A stretch of 64,000 nucleotides of DNA from RDXT01 sp033765305 (GCA_033765305.1 JANRID010000036.1:1-64000), one strand, 5' to 3'; counted from the stretch's first letter, positions 16,185 through 24,814 are shown. The notes: generated by a model not told the origin, from the sequence alone. Translations and numbers: made by a program.

Positions 16185-17366
16185 TCAGGCGTCCGAGCAG
16201 GCATCCGGATCTTTCCAGCTGCGGATATCGGTCTGAAGGAATGAAAAATTGCTGTCTCCTCCGTAGATCAGCCGTCCGGGGGCTGCCTTGCTGCCTGCGG
16301 TTCTGCCGAAATACTGCAGCCCTTTGACGAAGTCTGCGGCAAAGGTCTGGCCGGATTTGATTTCGACTGGAAACAGGCTCTCTGCCCGCTCGATCAGGAG
16401 ATCTATCTCATGTCCGCTGCTGTCGCGCCAGAAGTAGGCCGCAGGCTGCCGCCCCTGATGCAGCCTGCGTTTGATCCACTCGGCGATGATCAGATTCTCG
16501 AACAGCCCTCCGCGCAGGTAGTGGGTATCCAGCTGCGGCTCCGACTCGATTCTCAGCAAGGCAGCTGCCAGACCCGTATCCCAGAAATACAGCTTGGGCA
16601 TTTTAACCAGCCGTTTGCTGAAGTTGGCATGATACGGTTCGAGCAGAAAGACGATGTAGCTGGCCTCCAGCACGGAGAGCCACGATTTGGCGGTATGAAC
16701 GGAGACCCCGGCGTCGGTGGCAAGCGCCTGCAGGTTGAGCAGCTGTCCGGTACGTCCTGCACACAAGGCAATGAAGCGGGTAAACGCGCTCAGGTCCTGA
16801 ATTTGCCTGAGCTGCCGGACGTCCCGCTGCACGTAGGTTTCGAGATAGGCGCGGTAATATTCGGCGATTCCGACTGGTTTGACGTACAAAGCCGGATAGA
16901 GCCCTTTGAACAGATACGATTCGTAGCGTTCGGAACTGCGTCCGCTGCGCCAGAGTTCGGAAAGCGACAAGGGCATGAGCCTGAGCACAGCTGCCCTGCC
17001 GGCGAGGCTTTGGGTGATCCGCTCCATGAGCAGAAAGTTCTGCGATCCGGATAGAATGAAGCGCGTATCGGGATTCCGGTCCACAATACCCTGAATGTAG
17101 GAGAACAGGGCCGGCATGCGCTGCGCCTCATCGATTACAGCGCCCTGAGGCAGGCCGCCCAGAAAGCCGCGGGGGTCGGCCTCTGCGCGGAGCAGCAGGT
17201 CCGGGTCTTCAAGCGAACAGTAAGGCAGTTCCGGAAAGGTATGCCGGACCAGCGTCGTTTTGCCTGATTGGCGGGGGCCGGTCAGCAGCACAACGGGAAA
17301 TCCGCGCAGCGAACTGCGCAGGACAGGCTCCAGCTCACGGGGGATCATACGGGCGCTCATGAGCAT
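16185..17366 (-). CDS. AAA ATPase with DUF4143 domain
   Basis: A 393-residue P-loop ATPase of the AAA_14/DUF4143 type. Walker A is LLTGPRQSGKTTL, Walker B is GAVIDEAQRMP, and the sensor region is FILSGSQNFLLMERITQSLAGRAAVLRLMPLSLSEL. The C-terminal DUF4143 domain contains a winged-helix segment (ALATDAGVSVHTAKSWLSVLEASYIVFLL) and a PD-(D/E)xK-like end (DSSGHEIDLLIE...FPVEIKSGQTF), which is the E-x-D...ExK arrangement of a nuclease-like fold. Widespread, often mobile, role unsettled. The ATG at 17366 directly abuts a perfect 15-bp inverted repeat (separate entry), a likely operator; another possible ATG is 2 codons downstream. Confidence 0.88.
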   Translation of the reverse strand: MLMSARMIPRELEPVLRSSLRGFPVVLLTGPRQSGKTTLVRHTFPELPYCSLEDPDLLLRAEADPRGFLGGLPQGAVIDEAQRMPALFSYIQGIVDRNPDTRFILSGSQNFLLMERITQSLAGRAAVLRLMPLSLSELWRSGRSSERYESYLFKGLYPALYVKPVGIAEYYRAYLETYVQRDVRQLRQIQDLSAFTRFIALCAGRTGQLLNLQALATDAGVSVHTAKSWLSVLEASYIVFLLEPYHANFSKRLVKMPKLYFWDTGLAAALLRIESEPQLDTHYLRGGLFENLIIAEWIKRRLHQGRQPAAYFWRDSSGHEIDLLIERAESLFPVEIKSGQTFAADFVKGLQYFGRTAGSKAAPGRLIYGGDSNFSFLQTDIRSWKDPDACSDA

Positions 17367-17367
17367 A

Positions 17368-17408
17368 TTTCTTGCAATTTTGCAATTGGAATACAAAATT
17401 GCAAGAAA
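17368..17408. promoter_or_regulatory. Perfect 15-bp inverted repeat, probable operator
   Basis: Arms TTTCTTGCAATTTTG (17368-17382) and CAAAATTGCAAGAAA (17394-17408) are exact reverse complements with an 11-nt spacer, and each arm contains TTGCAA. It lies 1 nt upstream of the ATPase start codon and is AT-rich against a GC-rich background. A hairpin is possible in the mRNA leader, but the symmetry and spacing of about two helical turns between arm centres suit a dimeric repressor. Confidence 0.6.
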
Positions 17409-17602
17409 AAACCTCAATTACAGCGCATATGCGCAGATTGCGGTTTGGGCACCGGACTGCGGGCAGGGGAGGCCTATCCGGCGCCTGCGGGAATTTTTCG
17501 CCGGGGTCTTGGTTTTTACCCGCCTGTTCCTGATATTTGCTCCCCGATTCCTGCACGGGGTCGTTCAGACTGGCTTATCTCTCAGAATAACGATATCAGA
17601 TC

Positions 17603-17839
17603 ATGGCGCGCGTTTGTGTCGTAACGGGCAAAAAGACCATCGCCGGATACAATGTATCCAAGGCGAATAACCACGTGAAGCGCAAGTTTTACCCGAACCT
17701 GCAGACCAAGCGCTTCTACGTTCCGGAAGAGGACCGCTGGATTACCCTCAAGGTATCGACGCACGGCCTGAGCATCATCAACAAGAAGGGCATCTCGGCG
17801 GTGCTCAAGGAAATGAAGGCGCGGGGCGTCAAGGTTTGA
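17603..17839 (+). CDS. rpmB: 50S ribosomal protein L28
   Basis: A 78-residue protein, the usual length for Bacteroidota L28. It begins MARVCVVTGKKTIAGYNVSKANNHVKRKFYPNLQ, the family's signature N-terminus, and ends in the GISAVLKEMKARGVKV helix. It is a component of the large ribosomal subunit. In most Bacteroidota rpmB is followed at once by rpmG (L33) and a DUF4295 gene; here a strong terminator follows and the next gene is a T9SS protein, so rpmG must lie elsewhere. Confidence 0.98.
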   Translation: MARVCVVTGKKTIAGYNVSKANNHVKRKFYPNLQTKRFYVPEEDRWITLKVSTHGLSIINKKGISAVLKEMKARGVKV

Positions 17840-17860
17840 GACCGTTTCCCCTGGTGAACG

Positions 17861-17902
17861 AAAAGCTCAAATTACACCCGTAGTTTGAGTTTTTTTATTT
17901 TT
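17861..17902 (+). terminator. Rho-independent terminator of rpmB
   Basis: Stem CTCAAATTAC (17866-17875) / GTAGTTTGAG (17880-17889) with one G-T pair and loop ACCC, extended by A-T pairs on the outside, followed by TTTTTTTATTTTT. The U-tract overlaps a TATTTTTG sequence (17896-17903) that could serve as the -7 box of the next gene. Confidence 0.88.
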
Positions 17903-17967
17903 GCCGCAACGCAACGTATGCTGCCGCACGTTTGTCTGAAACAACAGACCTGCAAGTGAACCTCCGC

Positions 17968-19236
17968 ATGATCCGATCTTCCGCTGCTGCGCTGCTGCTT
18001 CTGGCACTGGCGCCTGTGCTGCAGGCCCAAGGGCCCAGCCGCTCCGGCTTTCCTGCTCCGTACGAGCCCCGCGACCTGCTGCGCCGCTTTCCCTGCGGCG
18101 GCATCACGGTGCTCGACGAGCGCTTCGACGCCTCCGATACCCTGCCCGCAGGCTGGACCGCAGTCGATGCCGACGGCCTGATGCCCCGCGAGGAAATCCG
18201 CTTCCTCACCCCCGCCGGCGGCTGGCAGGTAGGCCCAGACCCCAAAGACCTCGGCAGCGGCAACCAGGCCCTGCTTTCGCCCAGCTGGTACGAAGATACC
18301 GTAGGCCAAAGCAACGACTGGCTCATCAGCCCCCGCATCGACAACCTGCCCGCCAATGTCTGCCTCTCCTGGTATGCCTACTCGCAGGACCGTTTCTATC
18401 TCGAAAGCTACGAGGTGTATATCTCCACCTCCAACCAGATCGCCGATATTCAGAACCTGGCCGCGGCGCTGAGGATTCCTTCGGAAAGCGCCGATCTGAA
18501 CTACCGCACCCTGGACCTGAGCGCCTATGCCGGCCAGTCGGTGTATGTGGTCTTCCGCCATACCTCCAAGGACCGCTTCATGCTGGTGCTGGACGACATC
18601 CGGCTCGCGCGCGTGGAGCGCCGCGACCTGGCCATGTTCCGCATCAATCCGGTCACTGCCAGCCCCAACGACAATATCCGCCTCACCGCCGCCATCCTCA
18701 ACCAGGGCCTCGATACCATCCGCGTGGACTCGGCGGTCATGACCCTCAACTACCGCATCAACGGCGGGGCTACCGAATCCACCAAGATCAAGCGCAAGAT
18801 TGTCCTGCTGCCCAACGACACCCTGGCGTACCGGCACGACAGCATCTGGAAGCCCGTCGCCAACGAGGTGTACCGGGTTGAGATGTGGTTTGGCGGGCTC
18901 GCACCCGATGCCAATCCTGCCAATGACACCCTTGGGGTCTGGCAGGGCATCGGCACCAAAACCCCCGTGGACCCGGCCCTGCTCGCCAGCCTGCGTGTGT
19001 ACCCCAACCCGGCAGCTTCCCGCCTGGTCCTCGAAACGGACCATCCGGACTACCGAGGCCCGGCGGTGCTGCGCATCCTCGACCTGCACGGGCGCGAGGC
19101 GCTGCCGGCCCGCCATCCCGCCGTGCTCTCCGGCCGCCACGAATGGGAGCTGGACGCCCTGCCGCCCGGCCTCTATCTGCTACAGATCCGCATGGACCGC
19201 GGCCCCGCCGCTTCGGTCCGCTTCGTCAAAGAATAA
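17968..19236 (+). CDS. T9SS-secreted protein with adhesin-type (choice-of-anchor J) domain
   Basis: A 422-residue secreted protein. Signal peptide MIRSSAAALLLLALAPVLQAQ; residues about 40-215 form a cleaved-adhesin/choice-of-anchor-J type lectin-like domain (LDERFDASDTLPAGWTAVDADG ... SNDWLISPRIDNL ... SWYAYSQDR ... YVVFRHTSKDRFMLVLDDIRL); a CARDB-like Ig segment follows (NDNIRLTAAILNQGLDTIRVD); the end (LRVYPNPAASRLVLE ... LPPGLYLLQIRMDRG) is a type A sorting domain for the type IX secretion system. It is therefore predicted to be exported and cell-surface attached or released. Start placed at the signal peptide. Confidence 0.9.
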   Translation: MIRSSAAALLLLALAPVLQAQGPSRSGFPAPYEPRDLLRRFPCGGITVLDERFDASDTLPAGWTAVDADGLMPREEIRFLTPAGGWQVGPDPKDLGSGNQALLSPSWYEDTVGQSNDWLISPRIDNLPANVCLSWYAYSQDRFYLESYEVYISTSNQIADIQNLAAALRIPSESADLNYRTLDLSAYAGQSVYVVFRHTSKDRFMLVLDDIRLARVERRDLAMFRINPVTASPNDNIRLTAAILNQGLDTIRVDSAVMTLNYRINGGATESTKIKRKIVLLPNDTLAYRHDSIWKPVANEVYRVEMWFGGLAPDANPANDTLGVWQGIGTKTPVDPALLASLRVYPNPAASRLVLETDHPDYRGPAVLRILDLHGREALPARHPAVLSGRHEWELDALPPGLYLLQIRMDRGPAASVRFVKE

Positions 19237-19286
19237 TCGCTGCCCGCAAGCCCCCAGCAAGCACGATTTCCTTCAACAATGCTGAC

Positions 19287-20492
19287 ATGGTAACGCAAAC
19301 GCAGTTTTCGCAGCGCATCACGGCCCTCGAAGAATCGGCGACGCTGGGCATCGCCAAAAAAGTCCGCGAGCTGAAAGCCGCCGGGCGCGATGTCGTCGGG
19401 CTCACCCTCGGCGAACCGGATTTCCCGACGCCTGCCCACATCCGCGAGGCCGCCAAGGCCGCCCTCGATGCAGGCTTTACGCAGTATCCGCCCGTAGCCG
19501 GCATTCCGGAGCTGCGCCAGGCGATCTCCGCGAAGTTCAAGCGCGACAATGGCCTCGACTACAGCCCGGACCAGATCCTGGTGTCCACCGGCGCCAAGCA
19601 GTCGCTCTACAACGCCATCCTCTCCATCCTGAACCCCGGCGACGGCGCCATCCTGCCCGCGCCCTTCTGGGTCTCCTACCACGGCATCCTGTATCTGGCC
19701 CAGGCGGATATTTCCATTCTGCCCACCACCCTCGCCAGCGGATACAAGATCACGCCGGAGCAGCTGGAGGCAGCTATTCAGCCGCATACCCGGCTCTTCA
19801 TCCTCTGCACGCCCTCCAATCCTACAGGCAGCATGTACACCCGCGAGGAGCTGGCCGCCATCGCCGAGGTGCTCGAACGCCATCCGCAGGTGTACACCAT
19901 CGCCGACGAGATCTACGAATACATCGCCTTCGACCAGCCGCACGTGAGCCTGGCCACCTTCGGCAACCTCTACGAGCGGGTGGTGACCGTCAACGGATTT
20001 GCGAAAGGCTTCGCCATGACCGGCTGGCGCCTGGGCTATATCGGGGCCAGCAAGCCGATTATAGAGCTGTGCGAAAAACTGCAGGGCCAGGTGACTTCCG
20101 GGGCCACCTCCTTCAGCCAGAAGGGCGGCGTGGCTGCCCTCAACGGCGATATGAGCCCCACCTGGGCCATGCGCGACGAGTTCCGCCGCCGGCGGGATCT
20201 GGTGTACGCCTCGCTGAAGCAGATCGAAGGGCTGGAAGTAAACCTGCCCGAGGGCGCGTTCTACTTCTACCCGGACCTGGCCGCCTTCCTGGGCCGCCGC
20301 GCGCCCAACGGCACGCAGATCCGGGACATCGAGCAGCTGTGCATCTACCTGCTCGACGAAGAGGGCCTGGCGGTTGTGCCCGGCAGCGCCTTCGGCACCG
20401 ATACCCATGTGCGGCTGTCCTATGCGTACAGCATGGAAGCGCTCGACGACGCGACCGCCCGGATGAAGCGGGCCCTTGAGAAACTGAGCTGA
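19287..20492 (+). CDS. Class I pyridoxal-phosphate aminotransferase (aspartate aminotransferase type)
   Basis: A 401-residue cytosolic fold-type-I PLP enzyme. Landmarks are LTLGEPDFPTP, FTQYPPVAGIPELRQAI, STGAKQSLYNAI, the substrate/PLP segment CTPSNPTGSMY, ADEIYEYIAFD, the PLP lysine in NGFAKGFAMTGWRLGY (Lys240) and the C-terminal VRLSYAYSMEALDDA with the carboxylate-binding Arg. This is the AspB/ATase subgroup Ib common in bacteria, converting aspartate plus 2-oxoglutarate to oxaloacetate and glutamate. Ser before the lysine is Ala here, a tolerated change. The start at MVTQTQFSQRI was chosen; longer frames read into the T9SS gene. A 13-bp hairpin follows the stop. Confidence 0.92.
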   Translation: MVTQTQFSQRITALEESATLGIAKKVRELKAAGRDVVGLTLGEPDFPTPAHIREAAKAALDAGFTQYPPVAGIPELRQAISAKFKRDNGLDYSPDQILVSTGAKQSLYNAILSILNPGDGAILPAPFWVSYHGILYLAQADISILPTTLASGYKITPEQLEAAIQPHTRLFILCTPSNPTGSMYTREELAAIAEVLERHPQVYTIADEIYEYIAFDQPHVSLATFGNLYERVVTVNGFAKGFAMTGWRLGYIGASKPIIELCEKLQGQVTSGATSFSQKGGVAALNGDMSPTWAMRDEFRRRRDLVYASLKQIEGLEVNLPEGAFYFYPDLAAFLGRRAPNGTQIRDIEQLCIYLLDEEGLAVVPGSAFGTDTHVRLSYAYSMEALDDATARMKRALEKLS

Positions 20493-20505
20493 ATTCCAGC
20501 CTGAT

Positions 20506-20535
20506 CCATGAGCGCCGCGCCTGCGGCGCTCATGG
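20506..20535 (+). terminator. 13-bp GC-rich hairpin between aminotransferase and kinase genes
   Basis: CCATGAGCGCCGC (20506-20518) and GCGGCGCTCATGG (20523-20535) are perfect complements around loop GCCT. It starts 14 nt after the aminotransferase stop and ends 1 nt before the kinase ATG. There is no U-tract, so it may be a weak terminator or an attenuator that hides the kinase translation start. Confidence 0.55.
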
Positions 20536-20536
20536 C

Positions 20537-21556
20537 ATGGATCCCTGCCGCATGCCTCCAGCCGGTCTTCCCGCCGCCGTCAGGCGCCTGCTTCATGCCG
20601 CTCCCAGGCTCCGGGTGCTGGTGCTGGGCGACCTTATGCTCGACCGATACCTCTGGGGGCGGGTGGACCGCATCTCGCCGGAAGCGCCGGTGCCGGTGGT
20701 GGAGGTGCAGCGCGAAGAAGCGCGGCCGGGCGGCGCCGCCAATGTGGCGCTGAACGTGCAGGCCCTCGGCGCCCAGGTTTCGGTCTGCGGCCTGCTGGGC
20801 AGCGATGCCGAAGGGCAGCAGCTCGAAGCCCTGCTCGGCGCCCGCGGCTTCGACCTGCGCGCCGTCCGGCGCGGTGCCGCGCGCCCTACGACTGCCAAGA
20901 CCCGCATCCTCGGCAACCAGCAGCAGATGCTGCGCCTCGACCGCGAGGACCCCAGCCCGCTGGGGCCGGAAGATCTCGGCTGGCTGATGGAGCGGCTGCC
21001 GCAGGCCCTCGAAGGCTGCCATGCCCTGATTATCGAAGACTACGACAAGGGCCTGATGAGCCCCGAACTCATCCGGGCGGCGCTTTCAGCTGCGGCACAG
21101 CGCGGCATTCCCGCAGCCGCCGATCCCAAATACCGCCAGTTCTGGCACTACGGCGGCTGCACCCTGTTCAAGCCCAACCTCAAGGAGCTCAATGAAGCGC
21201 TGGGCCTCCGGACCGGGCCCGACGATCTGTCCGGGCTGGCCGAAGCCGTAGGCCGTCTGCGCGTGCGGATGCCCCATGCATGGACCCTGGTGACCCTGGG
21301 CAGCCAGGGCATGTGGCTGCAGGGGCCGGAAGGCGCCGGGCACCGGATTGCAGGCCATGTGCGGCGCATCGCGGACGTATCCGGCGCAGGCGATACGGTG
21401 ATCGCGGCGGCGGCCCTGGGGCTGGCTGCCGGCCTGCATCCGCTGGAAGCGGCATCGGTTGCCAATCTGGCCGGGGCGCAGGTCGTGGAAATGCCGGGGG
21501 TAGCGCCTGCCGACCCGCAGCGGCTGCTGGCCGAGGCGGAACGCCTCGCGCAGTAA
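20537..21556 (+). CDS. PfkB-family kinase, RfaE domain I (heptose 7-phosphate kinase) type
   Basis: A 339-residue ribokinase-fold sugar kinase. The N-terminal motif RVLVLGDLMLDRYLWGRVDRISPEAPVPVVEV and GGAANVALNVQALGA are characteristic of RfaE/HldE domain I, and the C-terminal anion-hole motif VSGAGDTVIAAAALGLAAG has the catalytic Asp. This kinase phosphorylates D-glycero-D-manno-heptose 7-phosphate at C1 in ADP-heptose synthesis for LPS; the second (adenylyltransferase) domain of E. coli HldE is absent, as expected where the two activities are split. The first 25 residues precede the fold and the true start may be a few codons downstream, since a hairpin abuts the ATG. Confidence 0.88.
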   Translation: MDPCRMPPAGLPAAVRRLLHAAPRLRVLVLGDLMLDRYLWGRVDRISPEAPVPVVEVQREEARPGGAANVALNVQALGAQVSVCGLLGSDAEGQQLEALLGARGFDLRAVRRGAARPTTAKTRILGNQQQMLRLDREDPSPLGPEDLGWLMERLPQALEGCHALIIEDYDKGLMSPELIRAALSAAAQRGIPAAADPKYRQFWHYGGCTLFKPNLKELNEALGLRTGPDDLSGLAEAVGRLRVRMPHAWTLVTLGSQGMWLQGPEGAGHRIAGHVRRIADVSGAGDTVIAAAALGLAAGLHPLEAASVANLAGAQVVEMPGVAPADPQRLLAEAERLAQ

Positions 21557-21563
21557 GGAATGC

Positions 21564-22460
21564 TCAGGTGCGGGAGTCCACGTATTCCAGCACCTTGCGC
21601 ATCAGATAGCGGCGGAAAGCCTTCTCCAGCTTGGCCTCCGGCTCCTCGCGGAAAGTCGTCTGAAACTTCAGCGTCGCAGAATCCTTGGCCACTGCTGCCA
21701 CCTTCAGCACGCTGCTCTCCGGGATCAGGTAGGATTCGTAATCGCCCAGGCTGCCCTGCAGATACGCCTCCAGCTCGGAAAGCTGGTCCAGGTGCTGAAA
21801 TCCCATTTCAAATTCCACCCCGATCCGCTTGACGGCGCGCTTGGTGTAGTTGACCACCTCGGTGCTCAGGACGGTATTGTTCGGGATGTAGATCACCTCC
21901 TCGTCGTCGTTGATCAGATGCACGTTGAGGAGGGTCACATCGCTGATGCGCCCCTTGTGCTGGCCGATCTTGATGGTATCGCCGATGGAGATCTGATCTG
22001 AAAACAGGAGGATCATGCCGTTGATCATATTGGCCACATAATCCTTGAAGAGGATGGCCATTGCGGCGGCCACGATGGAGATCGCGGTAAGGGCCTCGCG
22101 GATTTTGATATCGAGGGCAATCAGCAGCGAGAGCGCCAGCACGATGGCGCCGGCGATCGAGGCGAGCTGGGAGATGCCGACGATGAAATTATCCCGTTCG
22201 CCCCATTCGAGGCGCCGGCGCCGGATGTAGAACCCGGTGATGGTGATGCGGGCAAAATCGATGAAGAGGATGCCGGTGAGCAGGCTCAGCAGGGCGCGGA
22301 CATAGCTGCTGCCTAGGCCGAGGTCTGCGGTCATGTGGCGGTACCTGTAGTCCACGTAGAGCAGGGCGAGCAGGGCGATCGATTTGAACAGCAGCCAGAC
22401 GCCCTCGCGCAGACGGCGCCGCATGACAGGGTGCCTGGCGATCACGGCGAGACGGTTCAT
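21564..22460 (-). CDS. Mechanosensitive channel of the MscS family
   Basis: A 298-residue membrane protein. Three to four hydrophobic helices occupy residues about 22-140; the pore-lining helix reads ALTAISIVAAAMAILFKDYVANMINGMILLF, followed by the MscS beta domain with the hallmark ISIGDTIKIGQHKGRISDVTLLNVHLINDDEEVIYIPNNTVLSTEVVNYTK. The remainder is the alpha/beta C-terminal domain. MscS channels release solutes on osmotic downshock. It ends 8 nt after the convergent kinase gene and lies downstream of the Usp gene on the same strand (15 nt gap), probably one operon. Confidence 0.95.
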   Translation of the reverse strand: MNRLAVIARHPVMRRRLREGVWLLFKSIALLALLYVDYRYRHMTADLGLGSSYVRALLSLLTGILFIDFARITITGFYIRRRRLEWGERDNFIVGISQLASIAGAIVLALSLLIALDIKIREALTAISIVAAAMAILFKDYVANMINGMILLFSDQISIGDTIKIGQHKGRISDVTLLNVHLINDDEEVIYIPNNTVLSTEVVNYTKRAVKRIGVEFEMGFQHLDQLSELEAYLQGSLGDYESYLIPESSVLKVAAVAKDSATLKFQTTFREEPEAKLEKAFRRYLMRKVLEYVDSRT

Positions 22461-22475
22461 TCGGTGCGGTGTCGG

Positions 22476-23153
22476 TCAGGATATGGTTGTCTGTACGGAA
22501 AGCAGGGGGATTTGGGTTCGGCGGGCGAGGGCGCGGGTGAGATTGGGCTTGAGCAGCCAGGCGGCCAGGGAGCGCCGGGCGGGCATCACAGCAAGCATAT
22601 CGGGGTGATAGGCATCGGTAAACAGCTGCAGGCCCTGAAGCGGATCCTTGTGCCGGATGACGTAGAAAAAAATATTCCCCGGCTCCAGCTGGGAGCGGAA
22701 GACCTCCTGCATGACGGGGTGCCGCGGGTGCGCGCCTACGGGGTTGATGTGCACGCAGGTGATGCGGGCGCCGGAGAGCCGGGCGAGCGCTTCGAGGGTG
22801 GGGGGAATGCGCCAGTCGTCCTCCTGGAAATTGGTTGCATAGACGATGTGCTTCAGGGCGGCGAACCGGGCGCTGGGGGGAATGAGCAGCATGGGCCGGG
22901 GGGCGCGGGCCAGCAGGCGGACGCGGTCCAGATCGGTAAAAGGATGGGCCAGGCCGCGCACCGGCGGAATGCCCATGACGATCAGGTCGGCCTCCTGCTG
23001 CAGCGCCAGCTGCGCCACATCGCGGTCCTTGGTGTAGGGCGTGAGGGGATGGTGCTCGCAGAGCAGGCGGAGCGAGGCGCAAAGCGCCTGCGAATATGCA
23101 TAGGCCTGCTGGGAGGCCTCCGTCTCATCCGTAAGCAACAGCAGCTTTTTCAT
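22476..23153 (-). CDS. Universal stress protein (UspA) family, tandem-like
   Basis: A 225-residue protein. The first part MKKLLLLTDETEASQQAYAYSQALCASL and the middle ADLIVMGIPPV and LKHIVYATNFQEDDWRIPPTLEALARLSGARITCVHINPV segments match two UspA-type domains, the first shortened. The second domain lacks a clear G-x2-G-x9-G(S/T) ATP motif, so it may not bind ATP. Start at MKKLLLLTD with GGGAG immediately upstream, rather than a far longer upstream frame. It precedes the MscS gene by 15 nt on the same strand, suggesting a joint role in osmotic or general stress. Confidence 0.75.
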   Translation of the reverse strand: MKKLLLLTDETEASQQAYAYSQALCASLRLLCEHHPLTPYTKDRDVAQLALQQEADLIVMGIPPVRGLAHPFTDLDRVRLLARAPRPMLLIPPSARFAALKHIVYATNFQEDDWRIPPTLEALARLSGARITCVHINPVGAHPRHPVMQEVFRSQLEPGNIFFYVIRHKDPLQGLQLFTDAYHPDMLAVMPARRSLAAWLLKPNLTRALARRTQIPLLSVQTTIS

Positions 23154-23217
23154 CTCCCGGTCCTGATCTGGGCGCAAAGTTGGCGAATTCGCCGGACTTC
23201 CCAAGCGGGAAAACACA

Positions 23218-23248
23218 GCCGGCGCAGCATCGGATCTGCTGCGCCGGC
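23218..23248 (-). terminator. Hairpin terminator downstream of glutamate dehydrogenase
   Basis: GCCGGCGCAGCA (23218-23229) and TGCTGCGCCGGC (23237-23248) form a perfect 12-bp stem with a 7-nt loop. On the minus strand it is followed by TGTGTTTTCCC, a short U-tract. It lies 24 nt past the dehydrogenase stop and before the Usp gene. Confidence 0.75.
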
Positions 23249-23272
23249 CGGTATGCGGAGCAGCTGCGGAGA

Positions 23273-24691
23273 TCAGGGGAAGATCCCGCGCTCCAGGTAG
23301 CTCACGGCGATTTTGTCGAGCGCATTGACCAGGGCAGCCTTGCGCAGGGTCACGGTATTCTTCCGGTCGCGGGTCTCGACGATGTCGCGGTAGGCCTCGA
23401 TCATGGTCTCCTCCAGGCCGGAATAGACGATGTCGCGCTCGTCGGCGCCCTTGGTCAGCTCCTGCCGCTGCACGGCGGTGAGTTTGACCCCGCTGGCCTG
23501 CTCGATGGTATCGAGGATTTTCTGGTTGTTGAGGGCCTCGTAGCGCTTCTCCATCTTGCCGAAGGACACGCGGGCGAGGTTTTTGAGCCACTCGAAGTAC
23601 GATACCGTCACGCCCCCGGCGTTGAGGTAAAAGTCGGGGATGATCATGCGGTTGCGCCCAACCAGGATGTCGGCGGCCTCGGCGGTGACCGGGCCGTTGG
23701 CGGCTTCGGCGATCAGCCTGGCCTGGATGCGGGCCGCATTGGCTACGGTAATCTGGTTTTCGAGGGCCGCAGGCACGAGGATGTCGCAGTCGAACTCCAG
23801 CATCTGGGTGGAGGGCTGCACATTTTGCGCGCCGGGGTAGTTCAGGATCGACTTGCTTTCCTTGCGGTGCTGGAATACAGCATTGATATCCAGCCCTTCG
23901 GGGTTGTAGATCCCGCCTTCATACTCGGCGATGCCGATGATGACGGCGCCGCCTTCCTGGAGGCAGCGGGCAGAATGGAAGCCTACGTTGCCCAGCCCCT
24001 GCACGATGATCCGCTTGCCGGCGATGCCGGTCGTCAGGCCGATGCGGTCCATGTCGGCTTTGTTGTCCACGGCTTCGCGGATGCCGTAGTACACGCCGAG
24101 GCCGGTGGCCTCGTTGCGGCCGTCCACCCCGGCCTGGGAAAGCGGCTTGCCGGTGACGGTGCCGCTGGCGTTGATGGCTTCGGGGTGAAATGCGGAATAG
24201 GTATCCACGATCCAGGCCATCTCGCGGGGGCCGGTGCCGTAGTCGGGCGCCGGCACGTCGATGGCCGGGCCCAGGCAGTTGCGGGAAATCAGCTCATAGG
24301 CATAGCGGCGGGTGATTTTTTCGATTTCATGATCGCTGTAGTCGCTTTTGCGGATCTTGATGCCGCCCTTGGCCCCGCCGAAAGGAATGTCCACAATGGC
24401 GCACTTGTAGGTCATGAGCGCAGCCAGGCCGGCCACTTCATCCTCGTTGACCGTTTCGCTGTACCGGATGCCGCCTTTCACAGGGGTCTTGTGGTGGGAA
24501 TGCTGAATCCGGTAGGCTTCGATCACCTGGTAGGAGCCGTTGTCCATCCGGATGGGGAAATTCATCTTCAGCACCACATTCGGCTGCTTGATCTGCTCCA
24601 GCAAACCGGGGTGAATGTCCGTGTAGCGCGCCGCATCATCCACAAACCGGCAGACGTCGCGGAACAAACTGTAGTCCTTGTCGTGACTCAT
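23273..24691 (-). CDS. Glu/Leu/Phe/Val dehydrogenase (glutamate dehydrogenase)
   Basis: A 472-residue NAD(P)-dependent amino-acid dehydrogenase, a cytosolic hexameric enzyme linking glutamate and 2-oxoglutarate. The catalytic region has YRIQHSHHKTPVKGGIRYSETVN, MTYKCAIVDIPFGGAKGGI (catalytic Lys) and APDYGTGPREMAWIVDTYS (catalytic Asp); the Rossmann domain has GKRIIVQGLGNVGFHSARCL; NEIDPAALE-like DILVPAALENQIT and AEAANGPVT follow. The roughly 50-residue extension at the C-terminus is longer than in E. coli GdhA but common among Bacteroidota. Transcribed alone, with a terminator just past the stop. Confidence 0.95.
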   Translation of the reverse strand: MSHDKDYSLFRDVCRFVDDAARYTDIHPGLLEQIKQPNVVLKMNFPIRMDNGSYQVIEAYRIQHSHHKTPVKGGIRYSETVNEDEVAGLAALMTYKCAIVDIPFGGAKGGIKIRKSDYSDHEIEKITRRYAYELISRNCLGPAIDVPAPDYGTGPREMAWIVDTYSAFHPEAINASGTVTGKPLSQAGVDGRNEATGLGVYYGIREAVDNKADMDRIGLTTGIAGKRIIVQGLGNVGFHSARCLQEGGAVIIGIAEYEGGIYNPEGLDINAVFQHRKESKSILNYPGAQNVQPSTQMLEFDCDILVPAALENQITVANAARIQARLIAEAANGPVTAEAADILVGRNRMIIPDFYLNAGGVTVSYFEWLKNLARVSFGKMEKRYEALNNQKILDTIEQASGVKLTAVQRQELTKGADERDIVYSGLEETMIEAYRDIVETRDRKNTVTLRKAALVNALDKIAVSYLERGIFP

Positions 24692-24814
24692 ACGTTGATA
24701 GTGAGGTACTTACAAACCAAATGCAATGGCACGATTGCGTGTTCAACTACGGCAACTTTTTGGAATCGGGCAAGTGGTATACACCCTGCCGCAAAATCTC
24801 GTATTCTTGCAGCT

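Noticed and set aside
23180..24814. N-terminal extension of the permease frame back to 23180
   Set aside because: It lies antisense to glutamate dehydrogenase, and the permease's conserved N-terminus begins at 24815.
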